A stretch of DNA of 64,000 bases from an uncultured Oscillibacter sp. (GTDB taxonomy: Bacteria; Bacillota; Clostridia; Oscillospirales; Oscillospiraceae), in NCBI RefSeq assembly GCF_910579365.1, contig NZ_CAJTUX010000002.1, positions 62,001-126,000 of the forward strand, given 5' to 3'. The position numbers and the translations under genes are program-made. A model generated the notes under the pieces. The model worked only from the letters and a program-made list of their open reading frames with translations, was not told the origin of the DNA and did no database searches. Each line of letters begins with the position of its first letter. Within the stretch, counting starts at the first letter, position 1. Shown one piece after another: positions 24,365 to 31,768 of the stretch.

Positions 24365-26177
24365 GACCGGCGGCCGCCTCTCTTGTAAGTGTTTCCATCA
24401 TGATTTGGAGTTCTTCTTCCGTTGGCGCTCTGTACTGCGCCATGCCGGGAGCCGGGATACTGGGCCTGCGGGTCTGCCAGGCCGCGCTCCCCGCCATGTA
24501 GAAAATCTCGTTTTCCACGATGTGTTCGTAAAACTCCTCGCCAAAACGATCCTCCCATTGTTCCTGAAACAGTTCCACGCGCTTCTTTTTTAAAGTGTTT
24601 TCATCTGCCGGGGTCAGCAGCACAGATACGGCTTGTTCCAGGTTGAACATGATGATTTGGCCGTCGTTACACCGCACCCAGGTTCCTCTGACTCTGTAGA
24701 TAAAATCCGGATTCCACTCCATAATGCGAAAGAGCGCGGCGCAAAAGTGCCGGCAGCACAGCGCCTTCGCGTACAGCGGCTTGGCGGCGTCAGAACGCCA
24801 TTTGATACTGTGCGTCGCGTTTTCCTCACAGGGCCTGATGGCGATTTTACGTTCAGAAGGATGAAGAAGCAATTGAATATGACCGATGTCCGCGAATCTT
24901 CTCACGCAAAAAAGATTGAACGTAATCCTGTCCCTGGAGATTGTGATTGCTGGACCTTCATACCGGGTCTGTAGAAACTGGCTTCTGACAACCTGATATC
25001 CCTCCAGATTAAACGCGGAGAATGTGTTTCTTTGAATTTTGGCTTTTCGGTCCGGCCCTTTCACGCTGTTGGATGTATCGTAGTAAAGCCCGGGATCATC
25101 ATTGACCCAGTGATGGTTAATGGGAACAAACCCGCGAAAAACTCCGCCGTCTATCACTTGAAGAACGGGCAGACCGCCCCGCATGTGGTGCTTTCGATTT
25201 TGGAGAAGCGTCTGCGCCATCTCGAACGTCTCCCTTGGAATAATGGCTTTATGCTGTCCCATGTAGTGGTATTGATCCAGGTCCTGCCGGTTCTTCCTGC
25301 GCTTATGCTCAAACAAATCTGATGTAAAGGTTTTCCAGGTCAAGACATCGCCGCAGTACCGCTCATTTGTGAGGATATAGCCGATAGAGCCGCTGTTCCA
25401 ATCGGTATTTCCGGTTTTTGTCCGGCAGCCGATATCCGTCAGGAAATCCGCGATATGCGACTGGGACCATCCATGGAGATATGCGTCGAAAATGAAGCGG
25501 ACCACCTTAGCCTCTTCTTCGTTGACGACAAGCGGAGCGTATTTGATATAGCCGCCGGCGGCATCCCTCTGCCTGTCATAGCCCAGCAAAGGAGGAGTCA
25601 GCAGCTTGCGGTCCTGAAACCGCTGGGCCAGCGACCAGACCATGGCCTCCCGTTTTTTAATGGATTCCTCCTGGGCAATCGAGGCGAGAAAGGTCAGCAT
25701 CAATTCCGAATCCTTCCCCAGAGTGTTCAGATGATCTGTCTCAAAAAACACGCCCACCGGAGGAGAGAGATTTTTGAGCTTCCGAATCAGGGAGATACAG
25801 TCCACCAGGTTCCTCGCAAAACGGGAGACGCTTTTTGTCACGATCAGGTCGTATTCGCCGTTCTCGCAGGCGGCGATCATGGCGTTGAATTCCGTACGGT
25901 TTTTCAGGGACGTGCCGGAGATGCCCTCGTCCGCGTAGACGCGCTTTAAATCCCAGTTGGGCCGCTCCTTTGCCAGCTGCCGGTAATGGGCCTGCTGGAG
26001 TTCAAAGGAGGAAAGCTGTTCCTCGCTGTCTGTTGAGACACGGCAGTAGGCACACACTCTGAAGATTTGAGCCGGGTCGTCAAAATGGACTTTCGGTTTG
26101 GCGGGGATGAACACTTTGCCGTCGTTGCCCTCGCTTTGATGCGGCTTTCCTTGCGCTTCTCTGTCGTTGAGGGGCAT
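24351..26177 (-). CDS. Large serine recombinase B with an extra C-terminal domain
   Basis: This 608-aa protein has the resolvase domain CAYCRVSTDSEEQLSSFELQ (catalytic Ser), YADEGISGTS and VTKSVSRFARN. The recombinase domain (NSGSIGYILTNERYCGD) follows. It lacks the usual Cys4 zinc ribbon. From about residue 385 on it carries a domain (EGYQVVRSQFL onward) that is repeated as three separate genes immediately downstream, then a tail with QEQWEDRFGEEFYEHIVENE. Catalytic residues look intact. Whether it moves its own sub-element or is a relic of an earlier insertion cannot be told from the window. Confidence 0.92.
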   Translation of the reverse strand: MPLNDREAQGKPHQSEGNDGKVFIPAKPKVHFDDPAQIFRVCAYCRVSTDSEEQLSSFELQQAHYRQLAKERPNWDLKRVYADEGISGTSLKNRTEFNAMIAACENGEYDLIVTKSVSRFARNLVDCISLIRKLKNLSPPVGVFFETDHLNTLGKDSELMLTFLASIAQEESIKKREAMVWSLAQRFQDRKLLTPPLLGYDRQRDAAGGYIKYAPLVVNEEEAKVVRFIFDAYLHGWSQSHIADFLTDIGCRTKTGNTDWNSGSIGYILTNERYCGDVLTWKTFTSDLFEHKRRKNRQDLDQYHYMGQHKAIIPRETFEMAQTLLQNRKHHMRGGLPVLQVIDGGVFRGFVPINHHWVNDDPGLYYDTSNSVKGPDRKAKIQRNTFSAFNLEGYQVVRSQFLQTRYEGPAITISRDRITFNLFCVRRFADIGHIQLLLHPSERKIAIRPCEENATHSIKWRSDAAKPLYAKALCCRHFCAALFRIMEWNPDFIYRVRGTWVRCNDGQIIMFNLEQAVSVLLTPADENTLKKKRVELFQEQWEDRFGEEFYEHIVENEIFYMAGSAAWQTRRPSIPAPGMAQYRAPTEEELQIMMETLTREAAAGHVGS

Positions 26178-26215
26178 AAAAGTACCTCCATTTTCAAATT
26201 CTCTGGCTATTGATT

Positions 26216-26533
26216 TTAATGCGCCTGCAATTGACGAATTCTTCGGTTTTTCTCTGACAGCTCGGAAGCCATGTTGTAAAGCAGGGCCGTATCCTCTCCG
26301 GTGAGATCAAATGTGTCGAAGGTAAGTGCGCTTGTCCTCCCCAAAAGATAGTCCGTGCTTACACCGAACACGTCGGCGATTCGGGAAAGCGTATCCAGCG
26401 GAGGCTGGCGTACGTTGCTCTCATATGAGGAAATTGTGCTTCTGTCTACTCCCAACAGACGGGCCAGCTGTTCCTGTGAAAGGTGCATGGATTGCCGGAG
26501 CCTTTTGAGCCGTTCGGAAAGACAATATATCAC
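26216..26533 (-). CDS. Xre-family repressor-like regulator
   Basis: This 105-aa protein has a helix-turn-helix at about residues 5-65 (MHLSQEQLARLLGVDRSTIS, SYESNVRQPPLDTLSRIADV) and the common VSTDYLLGR ending. A C-terminal helix is rich in Glu, Arg and Gln. A GTG start at 26533 is used; the RBS is weak. Position upstream of recombinase B suggests it controls that recombinase. Confidence 0.85.
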   Translation of the reverse strand: MIYCLSERLKRLRQSMHLSQEQLARLLGVDRSTISSYESNVRQPPLDTLSRIADVFGVSTDYLLGRTSALTFDTFDLTGEDTALLYNMASELSEKNRRIRQLQAH

Positions 26534-26625
26534 AATTTACACCACCCTGCTGAATAAGAGAGATTATATCAGCAAAATAGCGACGTTTGGTCGCATTCCT
26601 GCGACACTTTGTAACTTCTTGCAAT

Positions 26626-26704
26626 TTCCAAATGGCATTACACCGGTTTGCGGATATGCTTGGAGAACAAAAACTGCCGGGCGGATTTCCTCCGTCCGGC
26701 AGTT
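26626..26704. repeat. Diverged leader/terminator repeat, copy 2
   Basis: Matches 22848-22922 over about 78 bp (TTTCCAAATGGCATTAC, GGATATGCT, then the CCGTCCGGCAG stem). No gene starts in it here, unlike copy 1. Confidence 0.6.
26666..26704 (-). terminator. Terminator of the redox operon
   Basis: A stem of about 14 bp (26672-26685 with 26691-26704, one G-T pair) followed on the minus strand by TTTTTGTT. It lies 10 bp after the stop of the YyaL-like gene. Confidence 0.85.
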
Positions 26705-26713
26705 GCTGAGAGA

Positions 26714-28651
26714 TTATAGAACAGGCCGTTCGTTGACCGGCGGCCGGCAGCTGTGCCCCCGGCAGACATAGAAGGTGGTCTTTCCGTTTTTCAGCGGGTA
26801 CTCCGCCCCAGGTTCCCGGAGAACCACAGCCGCCTCCGCCGGGAGTTCCAGGGGCAGACGGGCTGCCTCCGATTCTTCCGACAGCACCACGGTCACCTTG
26901 GGCGGCGGATCGCGGTCATCCAGAAGCGCCAGCAGGAACATGGCGTATCCGACGGGGTACTGTTTCGCGTCCGCCGCCAGAAAGTCCAGCTGCCGCTCCG
27001 CCAGGGGTCCATAGGTTTCCTCGGGAACCAGCTGGCTCAGCCGCACCAGATTCCAGGCCATCAGGGAGTTCCCGCTGGGCATTGCCCCGTCGTAGGTCTC
27101 CTTGGGCCGGAGGATTAGGGCTTCGTGCCCCTGGCCGTAGAGATAGAAGCCACCATGTTCCCGGTCCTGGAATTGCTCACAGGCATCCCGGCAAAGCTCC
27201 TCCGCCCGCTCCAGATACGCGCTGTCCAGGGTGGCCCCGTACAGTGCCAGCTGGGCGAAGATACAGGCGGCGTAGTCGTCCAGAAACCCCTTTTCACCCC
27301 GCCGCCCGACCCGGAAGCTGACGTGGAGCGACTTACCGTCCCAGAGATGCTCCCAGAGGAAGCGGTCTGCCTGTTTCGCGGCCTCCAGGTATTTCTGTTC
27401 CCCGCCGGCCTGATGCAGCCGGCACAGCGCCGCGATCATCAGACTGTTCCAGGCGGTCAGAATTTTGTCGTCCAGGCGGAGAGCACAGCGGCTTTTGCGG
27501 TATTGATATACCGTCTCCAGCAGGCCGTCAAAGGAGCGGTCCTCCAGGTCGCTTTGAAGCAGATTGGGGATGCTCTTCCCCTCAAAGTTCCCGGCGTCCG
27601 TGATATCAAAGTACCGGCTAAACGCCCCGCCCTGCTCCGGGCCGAGAAGGCGGACCAGCTCCTCCGGCGTAAAGAGGTAATACTTTCCCTCCTCGCCGTC
27701 GCTGTCGGCGTCCTGGGCACTGTAGAAGCCGCCCTCGGCTGTGGTCATCTCCCGGAGGACAAACTCCGCCGTCCGGTTTGCCGCCAGCAGGTACAGCTCC
27801 TTTTGGACCGTTTCATACGCTTCACAGTAAGCCAGAATCAGCAGGGCGTTGTCGTACAGCATCTTCTCAAAGTGGGGGGCCAAAAACCGCTCGTCGGTGG
27901 AGTAGCGGCAAAAGCCCCCGCCGATATGGTCGAACAGTCCGCCCCGGACCATCTGCGTCAGCGTCCGCTCCGCCATCTCCAGGCACTCCGGGTCTCCCCG
28001 CCTCCGGTAATACGCCAGGAGAAATAGAAGATTGTGGGGGGAGGGAAACTTGGGCGCACCGCCGAAGCCGCCGTTTTCCCGGTCGAACAGCCGCTTATAG
28101 AGCTGGACGGCGTCTTCCAGCAGCTCCGGTTCCGCCCTGTCTTCCGCTGTGTTTGCGCGGCTGAGCAGATCCATGATTTGCTCAGTCGGGCCCAGCAGCG
28201 CGGAACGGTCCTGTTCCCACTTCTCGTGAATGACCGTCAGCAGTTCCTGGAAGCTTACCAGATTGCCCCGGCGGCGTTTGGGGAAGTAGGTCCCGGCAAA
28301 AAAAGGCCGCTTCTCCAGCGTCAGGAAGATGCTGGCAGGCCACCCGCCGTTTCCGGTGAACGCCTGACAGACCGCCATATAGACGCTGTCCAGGTCGGGC
28401 CGCTCCTCCCGGTCCACTTTAATCGAGATAAACCAGCGGTTCAGCAGTGCCGCGGTCTCGGGGTCCTCGAAGCTCTCATGGGCCATGACGTGGCACCAGT
28501 GGCAGGTGCTATAGCCGATACTGAGGAAGACGGGCTTGTCCTCCTCACGGGCCCGGAGGAACGCCTCCTCACACCAGGGATACCAGTCCACCGGATTCTC
28601 CGCGTGCTGGAGGAGGTAGGGGCTGGTTTCGTATTGCAAATGGTTGGACAC
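26714..28651 (-). CDS. YyaL-like thioredoxin-domain protein (DUF255)
   Basis: This 645-aa protein has the N-terminal DUF255 thioredoxin-like domain (SPYLLQHAENPVDWYPW, STCHWCHVMAHESFED with the CxxC). An (alpha/alpha)6 barrel like that of N-acyl-glucosamine epimerases follows (YDNALLILAYCEAYE, MPSGNSLMAWNLVRLS). The family occurs from bacteria to man (SPATA20) with no settled reaction; a redox role is likely. Length is normal. It is last in an operon with TlpA-like, CxxC and Fe-S membrane proteins, which supports a thiol-redox job. Confidence 0.93.
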   Translation of the reverse strand: MSNHLQYETSPYLLQHAENPVDWYPWCEEAFLRAREEDKPVFLSIGYSTCHWCHVMAHESFEDPETAALLNRWFISIKVDREERPDLDSVYMAVCQAFTGNGGWPASIFLTLEKRPFFAGTYFPKRRRGNLVSFQELLTVIHEKWEQDRSALLGPTEQIMDLLSRANTAEDRAEPELLEDAVQLYKRLFDRENGGFGGAPKFPSPHNLLFLLAYYRRRGDPECLEMAERTLTQMVRGGLFDHIGGGFCRYSTDERFLAPHFEKMLYDNALLILAYCEAYETVQKELYLLAANRTAEFVLREMTTAEGGFYSAQDADSDGEEGKYYLFTPEELVRLLGPEQGGAFSRYFDITDAGNFEGKSIPNLLQSDLEDRSFDGLLETVYQYRKSRCALRLDDKILTAWNSLMIAALCRLHQAGGEQKYLEAAKQADRFLWEHLWDGKSLHVSFRVGRRGEKGFLDDYAACIFAQLALYGATLDSAYLERAEELCRDACEQFQDREHGGFYLYGQGHEALILRPKETYDGAMPSGNSLMAWNLVRLSQLVPEETYGPLAERQLDFLAADAKQYPVGYAMFLLALLDDRDPPPKVTVVLSEESEAARLPLELPAEAAVVLREPGAEYPLKNGKTTFYVCRGHSCRPPVNERPVL

Positions 28652-28672
28652 AGGTTCACATCCTTTTTGCCC

Positions 28673-29536
28673 TTAGGATGACTGTGATTCCGTGGAATTA
28701 TACCCGGGACGGCCTGTGAAATGCAGGCATCCCCGCGGACAGGCGTCCGCGCACTTCCCGCAGCGGACGCATTCCAGGGAGCGGGAAATCTCGAGTAGGG
28801 AAAGGTCCACCGGGCAGGCCCTCTCACAGGCTCCGCAGGAGACACAATTTTCTTGGTCCCAGTGAATCTGCACAAGACTGAAGCGGTTGAACCAGCCGTA
28901 AATGGCCCCCAGGGGGCACAGGTACTGGCAGAAGGGGCGGAACACCTTCACGGAAAGCAGGACGATCATCAGCAGGATGCCCAGCTTCCAGAGGAACAGC
29001 CCGCCGGCCTGGCTTCTCAGGGCTTCATTGGCGCCCAGCAGGGGAAGCGCCCCCAGCAGGGTCCCGGAGGGGCAAAGATACTTGCAGAAGGCCGGGACCT
29101 TGGCAAAGCTTCCGAACAAGAACATGGAACCAACGCACACCAGCAGAACCAGCACCGCATACTTTCCGTATTTCAGGACGCGGTGGCCGGGCAGGCGCTT
29201 CCTTTTTTTGAAGAGGGGAATCTTATGGAGAAGGTCCTGCACCAGCCCGAAGGGGCACAGCCAGCCGCAGACGAAGCGCCCCAGCACGCTTCCGAACACA
29301 AAGAAAACCCCCAGGGCGGCGAAGGGGACCTGAAAGCCCCGCTGGTTCAGCAGGGCCTGTAAGGCCCCGATGGGGCACGAGGCCACGGCCCCGGGGCAGG
29401 AATAGCAGTTCAGCCCCGGAACGCAGGCGTATTTCAGGCCACCCTGGTAGATTTTCCCGTTCAGGAAGCCGTACAGGTATCCGTTGGTCACGATGGTGAA
29501 CAGCAGCTGTACGGTCAGTCGTAATTTATTCCTCAT
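28673..29536 (-). CDS. NapH/CcoG-like 4Fe-4S membrane protein
   Basis: This 287-aa protein has about five membrane helices. Cys motifs lie between helices (CYSCPGAVASCP, CGWLCPFG, CKYLCPSG, CQYLCPLG). A C-terminal ferredoxin domain has two 4Fe-4S motifs (CVSCGACERACP, CVRCGKCADACP). Such proteins pass electrons from the cytoplasm across the membrane. With the extracellular TlpA-like lipoprotein and the CxxC peptide next to it, the likely job is to reduce exported thiols or an electron acceptor. It is 3 bp from the 50-aa gene, so clearly co-transcribed. Confidence 0.92.
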   Translation of the reverse strand: MRNKLRLTVQLLFTIVTNGYLYGFLNGKIYQGGLKYACVPGLNCYSCPGAVASCPIGALQALLNQRGFQVPFAALGVFFVFGSVLGRFVCGWLCPFGLVQDLLHKIPLFKKRKRLPGHRVLKYGKYAVLVLLVCVGSMFLFGSFAKVPAFCKYLCPSGTLLGALPLLGANEALRSQAGGLFLWKLGILLMIVLLSVKVFRPFCQYLCPLGAIYGWFNRFSLVQIHWDQENCVSCGACERACPVDLSLLEISRSLECVRCGKCADACPRGCLHFTGRPGYNSTESQSS

Positions 29537-29539
29537 TGC

Positions 29540-29692
29540 TCACCCAATCCCGATGCACTCCAGGCAGATCATCACCGCCTTTTGCCAGATCACGGCAAAC
29601 TGCCCCTGAATAATTCCGATGACCAGAAAGACCGCCCCAGCTAGAACGCCCCATATCCAGGCGCACCGGCTACTGTTCTTCCAGAAGTTCAT
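29540..29692 (-). CDS. CD1871A-type CXXC peptide
   Basis: This 50-aa single-pass membrane protein has a hydrophobic stretch WIWGVLAGAVFLVIGIIQG followed by QKAVMICLECIGIG, the signature of the CD1871A CXXC family. It overlaps the end of the TlpA-like gene by 23 bp. C. difficile CD1871A, as I recall, lies on a conjugative transposon, which fits cargo on an element here. The CLEC pair may relay electrons between the Fe-S protein and TlpA. Confidence 0.85.
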   Translation of the reverse strand: MNFWKNSSRCAWIWGVLAGAVFLVIGIIQGQFAVIWQKAVMICLECIGIG

Positions 29693-30278
29693 GAATGAGC
29701 TCCTCCCAATCCGATTTTTCCGCGGAGCCGACCACGCCGCCCAGGTACACCCCATCCTGGTTGAAAAAGAAGGTGGTGGGGACGGCGCTCACACTGGACA
29801 AAAGCGCCTGGTCGATGGAGTCATTGGCCAGCAGGTGGGTGTAATCCGCCCCGGTCTCCTGGACCAGGCTCTCCACAAGCGTCTGGTCGTCTCCCTCCCG
29901 CACATCGTTGACGATGCCGATGATCTGGAACTCCGACCCGTCGTGCTCCGCCGCCAGCTCGCCCAGCCCCGGCATCTCGTTCAGGCAGGGATTGCAGTAG
30001 GTGGCCCAGACATTGACCATGGTGAGCCTGGACTGGGGAAAGATCTCCTGAGAAACCGGATTCCCCTTCAGGTCCGTCCCCTCAAAGGTGATGTAGATGG
30101 GCTCGCTTTCCCCCTCTGGGGATGAATCCTCCGGGGCGGGAGTTTCCTGAGACTCGTCAGTCGGTTCTGTTTCCGGCGCGGTCCCGGCCGGCAGCTTACC
30201 GCTATCCCCGCCGCAGCCACAGAGCAGGACCAGCGACAGGAGCAGAAGCCCGAAAAGTATCTTGTGCCGTTTGTTCAT
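29670..30278 (-). CDS. TlpA-like thiol-disulfide lipoprotein
   Basis: This 202-aa protein has a lipoprotein signal peptide (LLLLSLVLLCGCGG) and a Pro/Glu-rich linker. The TlpA/ResA redoxin domain has the catalytic NVWATYCNPCLNEMPGL and the cis-Pro loop SAVPTTFFF. ATG 30278 is chosen over upstream in-frame codons because GGAGGAACGGAC precedes it and the lipobox then falls at the right distance. It starts 16 bp after the HipA-like gene. It probably reduces disulfides outside the membrane using electrons from the Fe-S protein. Confidence 0.92.
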   Translation of the reverse strand: MNKRHKILFGLLLLSLVLLCGCGGDSGKLPAGTAPETEPTDESQETPAPEDSSPEGESEPIYITFEGTDLKGNPVSQEIFPQSRLTMVNVWATYCNPCLNEMPGLGELAAEHDGSEFQIIGIVNDVREGDDQTLVESLVQETGADYTHLLANDSIDQALLSSVSAVPTTFFFNQDGVYLGGVVGSAEKSDWEELIHELLEEQ

Positions 30279-30294
30279 GTCCGTTCCTCCATTT

Positions 30295-31113
30295 TTACAG
30301 CTTTTTTTGTCTTGTGAGAATACACGCTTCAACCCGGTCCGCTATGATACCTTGGTCCCGCTGAGGATAATAGTCCAGGGCCGGCCGCAGGACCTCCTGG
30401 ACCTGATCTGCTGTCATCTTCGGTATCACCAGTTGTGGTCCGTACAGGCTGCGGGCTGTGTTCATCTGCCGGGTGAAGGTGGTGTTGAAGGGCCTGGCCC
30501 GCAAAGCGAAGATTAGAGCTGGCGGCGCGATGTCCATGGGGGAGAGTTGCGTGTTGGAGAGGAGTCCCGCTCCGTTATCGAAGATTGGGCAATAATCGTA
30601 TTGGCCGTCCCGCTCAAGGACCGCGATGTTGTTCAAGTGGCGGTCATCGTTGCAAAACAGGGCGTCGATCTCAAAGAGCAGGGTCAGGTATTGGGGGAAG
30701 AGCTTCAGGCCCGTGATATCCGCCGTCGCCTCCGCCAGATAAGCGATGCGCTTTTTGTCGCTGGGAAGCCGCGTCAGCTTTTCCCGCAAAGGGTTGCCCA
30801 GGTGGCTGGACAGCAGACGGTTGACTGTGATGAGGGCCTGTCCGGGTCGTAAAAAGTTCTCGCTGGAACAGCCTGTGCGCTCCCGCCCATGGACTTGCAG
30901 GCGTTCCATGCGATAGCGAACAAATGTGAAGGGTGTGCCGGTTTCAATATTACTCTGCTCCAGGAATAAAGAGACGGTGGCTTCCGCTAACGCCTCATAT
31001 CCAAACTGGTCCAGCTTGTACCAGCGGTCTGGCGCTCGGTCGTACCACTTTTCCTGATTCCCTTTCGAGGAGGTTTCCGCGATTTTTTCATCCGTCACCA
31101 GCCGAATCGTCAT
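30295..31113 (-). CDS. HipA-like kinase toxin (CtkA type)
   Basis: This 272-aa protein has the HipA-fold kinase motifs CNDDRHLNNIAV (catalytic Asp and metal-binding Asn) and PIFDNGAGLL (DFG-like Asp). The N-terminal beta domain of full HipA is absent, so it belongs to the short CtkA-like group. ATG 31113 overlaps the antitoxin stop (ATGA), typical of toxin-antitoxin pairs. It would phosphorylate a translation factor when unchecked. The pair probably stabilises the element. Confidence 0.85.
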   Translation of the reverse strand: MTIRLVTDEKIAETSSKGNQEKWYDRAPDRWYKLDQFGYEALAEATVSLFLEQSNIETGTPFTFVRYRMERLQVHGRERTGCSSENFLRPGQALITVNRLLSSHLGNPLREKLTRLPSDKKRIAYLAEATADITGLKLFPQYLTLLFEIDALFCNDDRHLNNIAVLERDGQYDYCPIFDNGAGLLSNTQLSPMDIAPPALIFALRARPFNTTFTRQMNTARSLYGPQLVIPKMTADQVQEVLRPALDYYPQRDQGIIADRVEACILTRQKKL

Positions 31114-31649
31114 TTCAGAACCTCCATGGACAACCACTGTTGGTCCTCTGCCATATGTCCGCCTGTCTTCTCAATAATGGCTAAGGGGTCGTAAGTGTCT
31201 AATCCCAGCGCCTCTAAATACTCCCGCAGTCCGGCCCGCTGCCGGGGGATACAGCGCTCTGCGAGAAAGCGCTGGAAGTCCTCCCAAGAGGGAACCGGGT
31301 TATTTCCAAATGCAGTCTTTATGGTAGGGACCGCCTGATTTTCCACCATTACGGTTTGTTCGGTGAAGTCCGCGTAGATTGTGGAACAGAGCTGATCTCC
31401 ATCATAAAGACGGAACGCGCGAACCGCATGGCCTTGTGCCCGCTGACGCTTTGCGAATTCGGAGCCGTTTAGACGTTGAGAGAGGATGATCCTTCTTCCA
31501 TCGAAGGCCAGATCCAGTTCCCGGTGTTCTTCTGTGATGCCTAACCTTTCCACCCATGTGGTGGGCAAGGTGACCTTGTACGTTTTCGCGCCTTTGCCGG
31601 CTGTTCCGCCGGCGGAGCTGATGTTGACCTTTGCCTTGCGTCGTTCCAT
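31110..31649 (-). CDS. AbrB-like antitoxin partner of the HipA-like kinase
   Basis: This 179-aa protein has an N-terminal SpoVT/AbrB swapped-hairpin region (YKVTLPTTWVERLGIT, DLAFDGRRIILSQR) and a C-terminal part (FLAERCIPRQRAGLREYLEA, LDTYDPLAIIEKTGG) that recurs next to CtkA-like kinases. It has its own promoter 20 bp upstream with a palindrome in the spacer, as expected of an autoregulating antitoxin. Confidence 0.82.
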   Translation of the reverse strand: MERRKAKVNISSAGGTAGKGAKTYKVTLPTTWVERLGITEEHRELDLAFDGRRIILSQRLNGSEFAKRQRAQGHAVRAFRLYDGDQLCSTIYADFTEQTVMVENQAVPTIKTAFGNNPVPSWEDFQRFLAERCIPRQRAGLREYLEALGLDTYDPLAIIEKTGGHMAEDQQWLSMEVLK

Positions 31650-31666
31650 GCTTTCACCTCGGTTAT

Positions 31667-31695
31667 ATTATAGTTTATTCGGTACGAATATTCAA
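31667..31695 (-). promoter_or_regulatory. Promoter and palindromic operator of the toxin-antitoxin operon
   Basis: Minus strand TTGAAT (31695-31690), 17 bp, TATAAT (31672-31667). The spacer holds the 13-bp palindrome ATTCGGTACGAAT (31677-31689), well placed for antitoxin binding. The redox operon downstream has no separate promoter that I can see and may be read from here. Confidence 0.72.
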
Positions 31696-31720
31696 GAGCT
31701 AAAATAGTATTATCAAAGGG

Positions 31721-31759
31721 TGGAACAAAATGCTGGCCAGGGAATCCTGACCAGCATTT
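31721..31759 (-). terminator. Terminator after recombinase C
   Basis: Imperfect stem of about 13 bp (AAATGCTGG with CCAGCATTT) followed on the minus strand by TTTTGTT, 10 bp after the recombinase stop. Confidence 0.7.
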
Positions 31760-31768
31760 CGCTTATCA

